A stretch of DNA of 64,000 nucleotides from Aphanothece saxicola GSE-SYN-MK-01-06B (GTDB taxonomy: Bacteria; Cyanobacteriota; Cyanobacteriia; PCC-6307; Cyanobiaceae), in the NCBI GenBank assembly GCA_019359745.1, contig JAHHGT010000001.1:186001-250000 (forward strand). The letters run 5' to 3'. A program made the position numbers and the translations under genes. The notes below the pieces were generated by a model. The model was not told where the DNA came from. It saw only the letters and a list, made by a program, of their open reading frames with translations, and made no database searches. Shown in pieces: positions 1-12,954 of the stretch (its first letter is position 1; each line of letters opens with the position of its first letter).

Positions 1-484
1 TCATTCCTTCCTTCTTGAGTCGCCACACCAGCGAGCGGTAAGGATCGTCCTGGAGATCCGGCAGCCGTGGCGGCAGGGACGCCGGCGCCAGGGGGCCATG
101 GCCGCGGCCGTCATAGAGGTACAGCCAGCCGCGCTCCTGCAGCTCGGCCAGCACCGCCTCCGGGGGGGCTCCCGGCAGATCCAGCACCAGGTAGCCATAG
201 GCCTGGGCGGCCGGATCGATCTCGATCAGCCCCCGCAGGCGATGGTGGCGGTCGACCATCCAGAGCTCGCCGGCCCCACCGCGCACCAGGGGCACCGGTT
301 TGCCGCGCAGGTAGCGCAGCCGCTGCTCGGCCGTTTCCAGGGAGAAGTCCTGCTGGCGACTGCGCACCTCCGCCAGACCGACACACATCTGGGTGGGCTG
401 GAGGTCGGCGATGGCGACGCTGAGCAGTTCCGCCCTGGGTCCCGGTGGGGGCAGGGGCCGGTAGGGGGGCAGGTGCAGGCTCAT
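1..484 (-). CDS. ParB-like nuclease-domain protein (3' part cut by window edge)
   Basis: Minus-strand frame read from ATG at 484: MSLHLPPYRPLPPPGPRAELLSVAIADLQPTQMCVGLAEV...GKPVPLVRGGAGELWMVDRHHRLRGLIEID; resembles ParB-like family with DRHHR motif. Confidence 0.7.
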   Translation of the reverse strand, partial: MSLHLPPYRPLPPPGPRAELLSVAIADLQPTQMCVGLAEVRSRQQDFSLETAEQRLRYLRGKPVPLVRGGAGELWMVDRHHRLRGLIEIDPAAQAYGYLVLDLPGAPPEAVLAELQERGWLYLYDGRGHGPLAPASLPPRLPDLQDDPYRSLVWRLKKEGM

Positions 485-568
485 GGGTGCCGGTGGCTCG
501 CACCCATCCTGGCGGCATCCCGGCTGGTCCCAGTCGCGGGAATAGGGTCGATCCACGTGCAGACGTCC

Positions 569-1696
569 ATGACCACCGCCCCTGACCGAGACGGCGCCCT
601 GGCCGGACCCCACGGCCCGATCGGTGTGCTGGTCTGCGGCCACGGCAGTCGCAACCGTCTGGCGGTGGCTGAATTCGCCTCCCTGGCCCACCAGCTCCAG
701 CACCACCTCGATCCGGTGCCCGTCGACCACGGCTACCTGGAGTTCGCCCGCCCGATCCTGCGCGACGGCCTGGACGCCCTGCGCCAGCGGGGCGTGCGCC
801 ACGTGCTGGCGGTGCCGGCGATGCTGTTCGCTGCCGGCCATGCCAAGAACGACATCCCCTCGGTGCTCAACACCTACGCGGCCGAAACGGGGCTGCGCAT
901 CGACTACGGCCGTGAGCTGGGGGTGGATCTCAAGATGATCCAGGCCGCGGCCGCCCGCATCCGCGCCAGCCTCGAGGCCGCCGATGCCGCCGCCGTCGCC
1001 GACGGCCGCAGTCCCGTTCCCCTGCACGACACGCTTCTGGCGGTGGTGGGGCGCGGCTCCTCCGACCCCGATGCCAACTCCAACGTGGCCAAGGTGACCC
1101 GGATGCTGGTGGAGGGCTTCGGTTTCGGCTGGGGGGAGACGCTCTATTCCGGTGTCACCTTCCCCCTGGTGGAGCCGGGTCTGCGCCAGGCGGTCAAGCT
1201 GGGTTACCGGCGCATCGTGGTCTTCCCCTACTTCCTCTTCTCCGGGGTGCTGGTGAGCAGGATCCGGCAGCACAGTGAGCGCGTGGCCGCTGACCATCCC
1301 GAGCTGGAGATGGTCCAGGCCGGCTACCTCGGCGACCATCCCCTGGTGCTGGACACCTTCCGCGAGCGGGTCGCCGAGGTGCTGGGGGGTGAGGCCAACA
1401 TGAACTGCTCCCTGTGCAAGTACAGGGCCCAGGTGCTGGGTTTCGAGCGGGAGGTGGGGGCGCCCCAGCACAGCCACCACCACCACGTGGAAGGGCTGGT
1501 GGAGAGCTGCACCCTCTGCGAGCGGGAGTGCACCGGAGCCTGCCAGCCCGATGGGGTGCCCCTGCCGGTGGGTGGCTCGGCCGGCGGCCCCGACCATGCC
1601 CACGACCACGGCCATGGGGGCCACCACCACCATCCGATCTATCCCCACGCCGACCACCCCCTGGGTCCCCTCACCCTGCGGCGAGGGGCCGACTGA
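569..1696 (+). CDS. cbiX: Sirohydrochlorin chelatase/cobaltochelatase CbiX-type with His-rich, Cys-containing C-terminus
   Basis: IGVLVCGHGSRNRLAV...HAKNDIP...VVGRGSSDPDANSNV; C-terminal NMNCSLCKYR and HSHHHH/HDHGHGGHHHH. Confidence 0.9.
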   Translation: MTTAPDRDGALAGPHGPIGVLVCGHGSRNRLAVAEFASLAHQLQHHLDPVPVDHGYLEFARPILRDGLDALRQRGVRHVLAVPAMLFAAGHAKNDIPSVLNTYAAETGLRIDYGRELGVDLKMIQAAAARIRASLEAADAAAVADGRSPVPLHDTLLAVVGRGSSDPDANSNVAKVTRMLVEGFGFGWGETLYSGVTFPLVEPGLRQAVKLGYRRIVVFPYFLFSGVLVSRIRQHSERVAADHPELEMVQAGYLGDHPLVLDTFRERVAEVLGGEANMNCSLCKYRAQVLGFEREVGAPQHSHHHHVEGLVESCTLCERECTGACQPDGVPLPVGGSAGGPDHAHDHGHGGHHHHPIYPHADHPLGPLTLRRGAD

Positions 1697-1778
1697 GTGT
1701 GCGCGTCAGGGTCCGCTGGCCTCGCTGATCTCATCCAAGATTGAGTCCAAAGAGACTCTTATCAGATCAACGTTTCCG

Positions 1779-1826
1779 ATGAATCGGGGCTTTCCCCCAC
1801 GTCCTTGCCGTTTTCCCCCGATTCAT
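1779..1826. repeat. Inverted repeat atgaatcgggg / ccccgattcat, ~26 nt spacer
   Basis: Direct reading of arms at 1779-1789 and 1816-1826, followed by ggggcttttt. Confidence 0.6.
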
Positions 1827-2047
1827 GGGGCTTTTTCCACAGATTGGGCCCTCTTGGCTGGGCTGGGACGCGGGGCCTGGGGAAAGCGAGTGATTGCTCG
1901 GAACAGCCTTGACAGTCCCCGCCAGGGGCCATTGGCCGTCGGGGTGTTGCAGGACACCCGGGCCATGGCCCAGCCGGGGCAACGAGTCTCATCGACCCAG
2001 GCCCATGGTGTCGGCGATCAAGGCGTTTTTGACGCTGAGCTTTCCCT

Positions 2048-2320
2048 GTGGCGTACTTGGGACGCCCCCAGCCGACCACCACCAGCATGGCCATGGATCC
2101 AGAGTGCCCGGGGAGCACCGGCGACGAGGCGAGCGTCAGCCTGGAAGCGGAGGTGCCGGAGGTGCTCTACGACGGCATGCGGGATTTCATCAACACCCAT
2201 CCGCACTGGGATCAATACAGCGTCATCACCTCAGCCCTGGCTGGATTCCTGTTTCAGAACGGTTGCCAGGAGCCCGTCGTTTCCCAGCACTACCTCGACG
2301 GACTCTTCCAGAAACCCTGA
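2048..2320 (+). CDS. DUF2811-family protein (start may be internal)
   Basis: SLEAEVPEVLYDGMRDFINTHPHWDQYSVITSALAGFLFQNGCQEPVVSQHYLDGLF. Confidence 0.8.
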   Translation: MAYLGRPQPTTTSMAMDPECPGSTGDEASVSLEAEVPEVLYDGMRDFINTHPHWDQYSVITSALAGFLFQNGCQEPVVSQHYLDGLFQKP

Positions 2321-2476
2321 GACAAAAAAAAGCGAGGGTGCCAACCCCCGCCGATGGTTTTCTCCCTTGCCCGACCCTTTGGAGGTCGCCCCGTCATTGT
2401 GCGCAGGCTCCGCTGGGAAGACTGTGGTGATTGACACCACCTTCCCCCTTCTGTGACGGCTCCCTGACCGGCTCGC

Positions 2477-4150
2477 TCAGCCTTGCCGCATGCGGTCCGC
2501 GGCGGCGGCGCAGGCGCGCCAGGTGATCGCCATCTCGGTGAGGGTGGGGCTTTGCCAGCCGGCGCTGGGCCAGCAGGAGCCGTCGGTCACCAGCACGTTG
2601 GGGGCCCCCCAGCAGCGGTTCCAGGCATCAACCACGCCCCCCTCCGGACTGCCTGCCATGCGGGCCCCACCCAGCTCGTGGATGTAATACCCGGGCGGCG
2701 GTGCCTCGGGCCGCACGGCCAGGCTGTTGCGGATCAGGGGCTCCAGCAGGGGCAGCACGAACAACTCCTCAATGGGACGGATGCGGCCCCCCGCCGAGGC
2801 CACCACCGCCTCCATGCGCCCCTGCATGTGGGCCACCATCGCCCGCTCGTTGGTGCCCCAACGGCAGTCGATGTGGGGGATGGGCAGGTCCCAGGCATCG
2901 GTGCGGCCGCCATCGAGGCTCACCCGGTTCTCCGCCCGGGCCAGCACCTCCCCGTGGCCGATCAGGAACCCCACCGCCTCCCCGGGGCGGCGCCGGAGCA
3001 GGGCGGGGGGATCGAAGCGCTGCAGGGCCGCCCAGATCCCGTAGCCGCGCAGAAATCCCTCCTCCTGGCTGCCCTCGTCCAGATTCACCGTGTTGGGGAT
3101 GAAGCAACTGCCGGCACCGGAGAGTTCGGCGGGTTCGCTCGGCGCGGCGATCGACGGGATCGAGAAGAACCGGCTGGTGGAGATGTGGTCCATCAGGAAG
3201 CGGCCCAGGCTGCCGGAGGGGTCGCTGAGGCCGCCGCTGCGGAGGGTGTCGCTGGAATGCAGCAGCAGGCGCACGGTTTCGATCGTCGAGGCGCAGAGCA
3301 CGATCAGGGGGGCAGCGACCCGCTCCCGCCGGCCGCTTGCCGCCTCGACCAGCACCACCGCCTCGGCCAGGCCGCCCCTGGCCGCCATCTCCAGATGGCT
3401 CACCACCGCCCCGCTGCGCAGCTGCACCCGGCCCGTGGCCAGGGCGCGGGCCAGGCTGAAGCCCTGGGCGCTGGAGGGAGGCCAGGGGGCCGCCGGGGTG
3501 GGTGTGTGCAGGCGGAAGCCGCGGGAATGGATCAGGGGCAGGCCCAGATCTCTGGCGATCGCCCCCTGCAGGTGTCGCTCCCCCGGGGTGAACGGCAGTG
3601 GTGGCAGGAACTGGCCGTCCGGCAGCTGGCTCAGGCCATCCCGCTGGCCGTGGACCCCCAGCAGGGATTCCAGGCGGTCGTAGAAGGGCGCCAGCTCGGC
3701 GGTTCCGATCGGCCAGGCCGGGCCGTGGCCATCCCGCCGGGCCGCCTGGAACTCCCCCTCCGAGAGGCGCAGGGTGATCCCCCCCCAGGTGAGGCTCTTG
3801 CCGCCCACCTGGCGCCCACGGGTCCACAGGAAGGGGGCGTCCGGCGGCGTGCTGTAGGGGTTCTGGCGCTCGTCGACGAACAGCTCGGGGTTGTGTTTCC
3901 AGAACCCCGGATGGTGGCGCTGCAGATGCTGGCGGCCGCTGCTGAGGTGGGCGAGGCGCCGCAGGCTGTTGAGCGGCTCGCTGCCCAGGGCCCGACGGGC
4001 CGAGAGCTCCGGCCCCGCTTCGAGCACCAGCACCCGCAGCCCGGCTTCCGCCAACACCATGGCGGCGACCGATCCGTTGGCCCCCGCCCCCACCACCACA
4101 GCGTCCCAGGGGGTCTCGCTGCCGGTGCAGGGGGATGGGGCGGCGGACAT
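2477..4150 (-). CDS. GMC-family FAD oxidoreductase
   Basis: N-terminal WDAVVVGAGANGSVAAMVLAEAGLRVLVLEAG; C-terminal YYIHELGGARMAGSPEGGVVDAWNRCWGAPNVLVTDGSCWPSAG. Confidence 0.9.
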   Translation of the reverse strand: MSAAPSPCTGSETPWDAVVVGAGANGSVAAMVLAEAGLRVLVLEAGPELSARRALGSEPLNSLRRLAHLSSGRQHLQRHHPGFWKHNPELFVDERQNPYSTPPDAPFLWTRGRQVGGKSLTWGGITLRLSEGEFQAARRDGHGPAWPIGTAELAPFYDRLESLLGVHGQRDGLSQLPDGQFLPPLPFTPGERHLQGAIARDLGLPLIHSRGFRLHTPTPAAPWPPSSAQGFSLARALATGRVQLRSGAVVSHLEMAARGGLAEAVVLVEAASGRRERVAAPLIVLCASTIETVRLLLHSSDTLRSGGLSDPSGSLGRFLMDHISTSRFFSIPSIAAPSEPAELSGAGSCFIPNTVNLDEGSQEEGFLRGYGIWAALQRFDPPALLRRRPGEAVGFLIGHGEVLARAENRVSLDGGRTDAWDLPIPHIDCRWGTNERAMVAHMQGRMEAVVASAGGRIRPIEELFVLPLLEPLIRNSLAVRPEAPPPGYYIHELGGARMAGSPEGGVVDAWNRCWGAPNVLVTDGSCWPSAGWQSPTLTEMAITWRACAAAADRMRQG

Positions 4151-4259
4151 CAGCAGGCGAACCGGTCCCGGCATCATGCAGGAACGGCGGCTGGCCGGGG
4201 GCCGCTTGCCGGTCGGGCGGCTCCGCACTGCAGGCCTGCGTGGGAGTTGGCCACAAAAC

Positions 4260-4292
4260 AACAACCCCCCAGCCGATGGCTGGAGGGTTGTT
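4260..4292 (-). terminator. Rho-independent terminator downstream of tRNA-fMet
   Basis: 15-nt stem aacaaccccccagcc/ggctggagggttgtt (one mismatch), T-rich tail on minus strand. Confidence 0.7.
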
Positions 4293-4322
4293 GGATGAAA
4301 GCCCTTGGCAGGGGTTCGGAGT

Positions 4323-4399
<77 letters not shown>

Positions 4400-4463
4400 T
4401 CGCACAAGTGGACGGCGGATGTCCGCGTCGCACCTGGAAAGTGTATCAGGCGATGCCCCCGCC

Positions 4464-5447
4464 TCAGGGGCGGGCGCCATCGAAACGGAGCTCGCCGATC
4501 ACCTCCAGGCGCAGGTGGTCGGCAGGGGCCAGGTAGCGCTGGCGCAGGTCCACCAGGGTGGTGGGCGTGAGCCATTCCAGCTGTTCCAGCAGATGCAGGG
4601 CCACGGCCTGCTTGGCGCGCCTCGCCCCGTCATCGACCTTGATGGCCACCCCCATGCCTTCGCCCACGCGGCTCAGGCATTGGATGCCCTCCGCCCCTCC
4701 TTTGCTGAGCACCTGGCCGTGGCCCAGGCGCATCACTTCGGTGTCGAACTCCCCGTCGCCGGCGATCAGTTCGGGGTGGGCCAGCATCGCCCGGCTGAGC
4801 CGCTCCAGGTCGGCCTGCTCCCCGCCACCGAGATGGGCGAACAGCAGCGCCATCTGGGCCAGCTGCAGCTGCAGGGTGGGGGCGCCGCAGTCGTCCCGGG
4901 CGCTGATCAGCTCGGCGCCCGGCAGCCCCAGCAGTTCCCCGACCCGCTTGATCACTGCCTGCTGCAGGGGGTGGTCGGCCTGCAGATAGCTCTCGAGGGG
5001 CCAGTGCATCTGCCGGCAGGCGGCCAGGAAGGCCGCGTGCTTGCCGGAGCAGTTGTGCTGCAGCGGGCTGCTGCCCCCGGCGGGGGTCGGGCACTGCAGG
5101 TCCTCGGTGTCGAGCTCAGCGCCCCAGAGGAGCTTGAACGCCTCCCGGGCCTGCTGGGCGGTGCCGGCATGGGAGGCGCAGGCGATCGCCAGGCCCCGCT
5201 CGCCGGCCCCCATCCGATCGGCGGCACCGCTGCCCACGAACACGGTGGCCTGGAAGGGCTTGAGGGCCGAGCGCACGAAGCTCAGTTGCTGCGGGTCGCC
5301 GGCGCGCATCAGCACCCGGCCCCGCTGGTCGCAGACCACCGCATGCACCCGGTGCCGGGATTCGACGATGCCGTTGCGCAACAGGCGGACCTCCAGGGGG
5401 GGAATGCCGGGGCGGCCCGGGCCGGCGAAGCTGGAGGACAGGGTCAT
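4464..5447 (-). CDS. Asparaginase (bacterial type II / AnsA-like family)
   Basis: LRNGIVESRHRVHAVVCDQRGRVLMRAGDPQQLSFVRSALKPFQATVFVGSG; HNCSGKHAAFLAACR. Confidence 0.88.
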   Translation of the reverse strand: MTLSSSFAGPGRPGIPPLEVRLLRNGIVESRHRVHAVVCDQRGRVLMRAGDPQQLSFVRSALKPFQATVFVGSGAADRMGAGERGLAIACASHAGTAQQAREAFKLLWGAELDTEDLQCPTPAGGSSPLQHNCSGKHAAFLAACRQMHWPLESYLQADHPLQQAVIKRVGELLGLPGAELISARDDCGAPTLQLQLAQMALLFAHLGGGEQADLERLSRAMLAHPELIAGDGEFDTEVMRLGHGQVLSKGGAEGIQCLSRVGEGMGVAIKVDDGARRAKQAVALHLLEQLEWLTPTTLVDLRQRYLAPADHLRLEVIGELRFDGARP

Positions 5448-5478
5448 GGCGGTGCGAGAAAGTCCATGGAGGCCGAGT

Positions 5479-5997
5479 TCAGAGAGCCTGGCAGAGCCCC
5501 GTCCCGAGCAGCATCAGGGCAAGGGCGACGGCGATGGCCTGGCGCAGGCGGGCCAGCACCGGCTGCACCTGGTGGCGGGCCACCAGCAGATCCTGCTGGC
5601 GCCAGGTGACCGGCTTCTCCCACACCTGGCCGTCGTACCAGCCCGATTCCTCGTATTCCACCCGCTCCGACACCAGCCGCCTCTGGACGTAGGTCCAGCC
5701 GAGCCATTGGCGCAGCAGCAGGAACAGTGGCAGCAGAACGGCGGCGGCCCCGGCGGCGATCACCAGCTGGGCTGGATCGTGGCGCAGGGGGATGCTGCCG
5801 CCCGCCACCAGCAGCGCCAGGGGGAGGGACAGCAACCAGGTGAGTGCGAGGGGGCGCCAGAGGCCGGTGGGGCCAGCGGCAGGCCAGCGAAAGAACCAGG
5901 AGCGGCTCAGCTGGTCGTATTCCTGCAGGGGGCGCTGGGCCGGCGGCACCGGACAGGGGGTGTCCTGGCTGGGCAGGCTGGGAATGCCGGCGGCCAT
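5479..5997 (-). CDS. CGLD27-family (DUF1230) membrane protein
   Basis: VPPAQRPLQEYDQLSRSWFFRWP...YVQRRLVSERVEYEESGWYDGQVWEKPVTWRQQDLLVARHQVQPVL. Confidence 0.88.
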   Translation of the reverse strand: MAAGIPSLPSQDTPCPVPPAQRPLQEYDQLSRSWFFRWPAAGPTGLWRPLALTWLLSLPLALLVAGGSIPLRHDPAQLVIAAGAAAVLLPLFLLLRQWLGWTYVQRRLVSERVEYEESGWYDGQVWEKPVTWRQQDLLVARHQVQPVLARLRQAIAVALALMLLGTGLCQAL

Positions 5998-6008
5998 CTG
6001 CCCTCCCC

Positions 6009-6395
6009 TCAGCCGCCGACCTGGCTGCCGCCGCTCACCTCGATCGGGGTGCCGACGAAGCGCTCCTGCTCCCCGTGGCCCCAGAAGGATTCGAGGTCGT
6101 AATAGCTGCGTTCCTGGGGGGTGAGCACATGGACGATCAATTCGCCGTAGTCGAGCAGCACCCAGCGTCCTTCGCTCTGGCCTTCGCGCCGCAGCGGCAG
6201 GCGGGCGGCATCGGTTTCGAGCCGGTCTTCCACCGAACGGGCGATGGCCCGCACCTGCACGTCGCTGAGGCCACTGCAGATCACGAAGAAGTCGGCCAGG
6301 GACGACACCTCATCCACCCGGATCAGGCGGATGTCGACGGCCTTGCGGTCATCACAGGCCTCGGCGGCGAGCAGGGCGAAGTCGCGACTATCCAT
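6009..6395 (-). CDS. rsfS: Ribosome silencing factor RsfS
   Basis: AVDIRLIRVDEVSSLADFFVICSGLSDVQVRAIARSVEDRL...WVLLDYGELIVHVLTPQERSYYDLESFW. Confidence 0.93.
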   Translation of the reverse strand: MDSRDFALLAAEACDDRKAVDIRLIRVDEVSSLADFFVICSGLSDVQVRAIARSVEDRLETDAARLPLRREGQSEGRWVLLDYGELIVHVLTPQERSYYDLESFWGHGEQERFVGTPIEVSGGSQVGG

Positions 6396-7023
6396 AGACG
6401 TTCTCACTGGTGACCGACTGGCGGGAGCCCTGTTGCTGCGCCATTTCGGCACGGGCCTTGCCGGCACTCTTGCGCAGGGCCTCGAGGCGATCTTCGTAGA
6501 AGGTGCGGCGCCGCTTCTTGCGGGTCTGCTCCACCAGCTCCTTGAGGGCTCCCCCCAGGCTCTTGTAGGCATTGGGCAGGCTGTAGCCGAAGCGGCAGGC
6601 CAGGTCGATGGCCCGCTCGTCAGCCAGGATCGCGTCCTGAAGACGCTTCTCGGAGTTGTTCTTGAGGTAAAGGCGGTAGCCGGCGAAGCCCGACAGGCCG
6701 AGGGCCATGACCAGCAGCAGTCCGTCCTGCACCCAGAGTTCGCCGATGGCGCCGCCCAGACCGATGGCCAGCGCCGCCATCTCCCAGCCATCCCGAGGGA
6801 TCGCGTCGTTCTGGATGCGGCCCACCTCGTGCCAGAAGAGCAGGTTGCGGTGGTCGAGGGCCAGACCATCCCATTTCTCGAGATCCACCTGGATCTCCAC
6901 CTCGTCGCGGCCGATCTCTTCGATCGTCACCAGGGGCGGGTCCACGGAGGCGGCCGCTTCCACGAACACCCAGCTCTGCATCTCAGGGGGCAGCAACCCC
7001 TTCAGGCGCTGGAGTTCGCTCAT
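6388..7023 (-). CDS. DUF3318-family membrane protein
   Basis: MSELQRLKGLLPPEMQSWVFVEAAASVDPPLVTIEEIGRDEVEIQVDLEKWDGLALDHRNLLFWHEVGRIQ; overlaps rsfS start by 8 nt. Confidence 0.85.
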   Translation of the reverse strand: MSELQRLKGLLPPEMQSWVFVEAAASVDPPLVTIEEIGRDEVEIQVDLEKWDGLALDHRNLLFWHEVGRIQNDAIPRDGWEMAALAIGLGGAIGELWVQDGLLLVMALGLSGFAGYRLYLKNNSEKRLQDAILADERAIDLACRFGYSLPNAYKSLGGALKELVEQTRKKRRRTFYEDRLEALRKSAGKARAEMAQQQGSRQSVTSENVYG

Positions 7024-7146
7024 CGGCGGCGTCTCGGGCAGTAGGTATCCACTCAGATTAGCGATTGCCTGCGGTGCCAGAGGGCCGCACAGGCCGGTCG
7101 GGACGGCGACCGTGAGAGGCTGGGCGGGTTTGCCTGACCACGCCCT

Positions 7147-10470
<3,324 letters not shown>

Positions 10471-10493
10471 TCGCCCGATCGTCCCTCTCCCCT

Positions 10494-11171
10494 GTGACCA
10501 GCACCCTGGCCGCCCAGTCCGTCGCCCCCGGCACCGACCTGCGCGAGGTCTTCCGCGCCGCCTATGAGAACCGCTACACCTGGGAGCCTGGCTTCGGCGG
10601 CTATGGCGGCCGCTGCGTCTGGGAGCAGGACGACCGCTGCCTTGAGGGCACCTTCCAGGTCGGCGCCGACCTCAAGGCGACGGTGGCAGGGATCGCCGAC
10701 GAGGAGGTGCACAAGGCCGTCGCCTCCCAGTTGTGGGAAGTGGCCATCCACCGGGTGCGCCGCCCCTTCGAGCAGACCCACGGCGCCAACACCTTCACCG
10801 CCGGAGACACCGATGCGGTGGGCACCGAGGTGATCATGGGCGGCAAGGCCGAAGGCGACCGTTACCGCATCAAGGACAACGTGGTGACGATGGTGCACCG
10901 CCACATCCACGGCACCGTGGTGACGATCTTCACCGAAAGCACCACCGACACCGGCAGCGGCTACCTGAGCCACCGCTACACCAGCCGCTACAGCGACCCC
11001 GCCACCGGAGAGGCCCGCGGCGGCACCAGCCGCTTCACCGACACCTTCGTGCCCCTGGCGGGCGAAGGCCCCTGGGTGTTGAGCGAGCGGGTGGTGGAGA
11101 CGGACGCCCACGGCGACACGCCCGCCGGCCGCCAGGTGTTTCGGTTCGAGGATCTCGCCCCCCTGGGTTAG
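10494..11171 (+). CDS. DUF3386-family protein
   Basis: DLREVFRAAYENRYTWEPGFGGYGGRCVWEQDDRCLEGTFQVGADLKATVAGI; GTG start chosen. Confidence 0.8.
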   Translation: MTSTLAAQSVAPGTDLREVFRAAYENRYTWEPGFGGYGGRCVWEQDDRCLEGTFQVGADLKATVAGIADEEVHKAVASQLWEVAIHRVRRPFEQTHGANTFTAGDTDAVGTEVIMGGKAEGDRYRIKDNVVTMVHRHIHGTVVTIFTESTTDTGSGYLSHRYTSRYSDPATGEARGGTSRFTDTFVPLAGEGPWVLSERVVETDAHGDTPAGRQVFRFEDLAPLG

Positions 11172-11203
11172 GAGCTGGGTCGGGGGACGGCCACAATGCG
11201 CCG

Positions 11204-12091
11204 ATGCTCTCCCTCTGGCTCGGTGCCTACGACCAGGGTCTGGCCTATGCCGGCCTGGCCCTGGGCACCTACCTGACCCTGCGCGTCCTCAACTTTCCCG
11301 ACCTCACCGTTGACGGCTCCTTCGCCCTGGGGGGCGGCACGGCGGCGATGCTGATCAGCCGGGGCACGGCGGTGCCCCTGGCCCTGGGTGTGGCGATCCT
11401 GTTCGGTTGCCTGGCGGGCCTGGTCACCGGCCTGATCCACACCCGGCTGGGGGTGAACGATCTGTTCGCCGGCATCCTCACCACCACCGGGCTCTACTCG
11501 ATCACCCTGCGCCTGATGGGGCGCTCCAACATTCCCCTGCCGGAGACCCCGGCGGGCATCCAGGCCCTGCCCGACCTGGGCCTGGGGCTCGATGGCCGCT
11601 GGGCCGTGGGGCTCACCCTGGCGATGCTGGGCCTGATCCTGCTGATCAGCCTGCTGATGGCCACCGATGTCGGCCTGGCCCTGCGGGCCCTGGGCGACAA
11701 CCCCACCATGGCCCGCGCCAACGGCATCAACCAGCGCCGGGGACTCACCGTGGGCATCGCCGCCGCCAACGGTCTGGTGGCCCTGGCCGGCGCCCTGGTG
11801 GCCATGTATCAGGGCTTCGCCGACGTGACCATGGGCATCGGCTCCCTGATTCTCGGCCTGGGCATGGTGATCATCGGCGAGTCGGTGCTGCGGCCCCGTT
11901 CCGTGCCGTGGGCCCTGCTGGCGGTGGCGCTGGGGGCGATCCTGTTCCGCACCATGATCGCCATCGCCCTGCAGCTGGGTCTGGAGCCGGTGGACCTCAA
12001 GCTGGCCACGGCGTTGCTGCTGCTCGTCGCCCTGGCCTTCGGCCGGCTGCGCATCCCCGGGCTCTCCGACCACGGCAGGCTGCAGCGATGA
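11204..12091 (+). CDS. ABC transporter permease (TrpXYZ-like amino-acid uptake family)
   Basis: YAGLALGTYLTLRVLNFPDLTVDGSFALGGGTAAMLISRG...LGVNDLFAGILTTTGLYSITLRLMGRSNIPL. Confidence 0.88.
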   Translation: MLSLWLGAYDQGLAYAGLALGTYLTLRVLNFPDLTVDGSFALGGGTAAMLISRGTAVPLALGVAILFGCLAGLVTGLIHTRLGVNDLFAGILTTTGLYSITLRLMGRSNIPLPETPAGIQALPDLGLGLDGRWAVGLTLAMLGLILLISLLMATDVGLALRALGDNPTMARANGINQRRGLTVGIAAANGLVALAGALVAMYQGFADVTMGIGSLILGLGMVIIGESVLRPRSVPWALLAVALGAILFRTMIAIALQLGLEPVDLKLATALLLLVALAFGRLRIPGLSDHGRLQR

Positions 12092-12954
12092 GCTCTCCGG
12101 CCCAGGGTCTTTGCGCTCCTGGACTCAGCATCGAGGACCTCAGCTGGGGCCACCCGCTCCCGGGCTCGGGCTGGCGGCAGCTGTTCCGCTCCTTTTCGCT
12201 CACCTGCCCCCTGGGCCAGTTTGTGGTGCTGATCGGCAGCAACGGTTCCGGAAAGTCGACACTGCTCAACCTGGTGGCCGGCACCCTGCCCGACGCCAGC
12301 GGTCGGATTCACCTGGGAGGCCGCCCCCTGCAGCGCCTGCGGGATCACCAGCGGGCCCGCTGGATCGGCCGCGTGATGCAGAACCCCCTGGAGGGCACCT
12401 GTCCGGGGCTGACGGTGGCAGAAAATCTCCGCCTGGCAGAGCGGCGCCATCGGCCGGCCTTTCTTGCTAGCGGGGCCCTGCTGGGGGCCCTGGGCGGCCT
12501 CCATCCCAATGGGGCCGATCGGCGCCGCTACCGCGAGCTGCTGGGCGACCTGGGCCTGCCCCTGGCGGATCGCCTCGATGAGCCGGTGGGACAGCTCTCC
12601 GGCGGCCAGCGCCAGACCCTCAGCCTGGTGATGGCCACCCTGGGGTCGCCCGACCTGCTGCTGCTCGATGAACACACCGCCGCCCTCGACCCCCGCGCCG
12701 AGGCCACGGTGATGGAGCTCACCAACCGGCTGATCCGCCAGCTCGGCACCACTGCCCTGATGGTGACCCACAGCCTCGAGCAGGCCCTGGGCCATGGCGA
12801 TCGGCTGGTGATGCTCCACGACGGCCGCCCCATCGGCGACTGGAGCGCTGCAGAGCGTGAAGCTCTCGATCCGCGGTCCTTGCGGGCGATGTATGGCGCC
12901 GCCACAGTGAAAGAGGCCCCTTGCACCGTCCCTGATGGGTCTCCAGCGCCGTGA
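12088..12954 (+). CDS. ABC transporter ATP-binding protein
   Basis: LIGSNGSGKSTLLNLVAGTLPD; LSGGQRQTLSLVMATLGSPDLLLLDEHTAALDP; 4-nt overlap with permease. Confidence 0.93.
   Translation: MSSPAQGLCAPGLSIEDLSWGHPLPGSGWRQLFRSFSLTCPLGQFVVLIGSNGSGKSTLLNLVAGTLPDASGRIHLGGRPLQRLRDHQRARWIGRVMQNPLEGTCPGLTVAENLRLAERRHRPAFLASGALLGALGGLHPNGADRRRYRELLGDLGLPLADRLDEPVGQLSGGQRQTLSLVMATLGSPDLLLLDEHTAALDPRAEATVMELTNRLIRQLGTTALMVTHSLEQALGHGDRLVMLHDGRPIGDWSAAEREALDPRSLRAMYGAATVKEAPCTVPDGSPAP

Noticed and set aside
3555-3562. HIP1 octamer GCGATCGC (also at about 5182 and 14669)
   Set aside because: Common cyanobacterial genome-wide motif; not a locus-specific signal.
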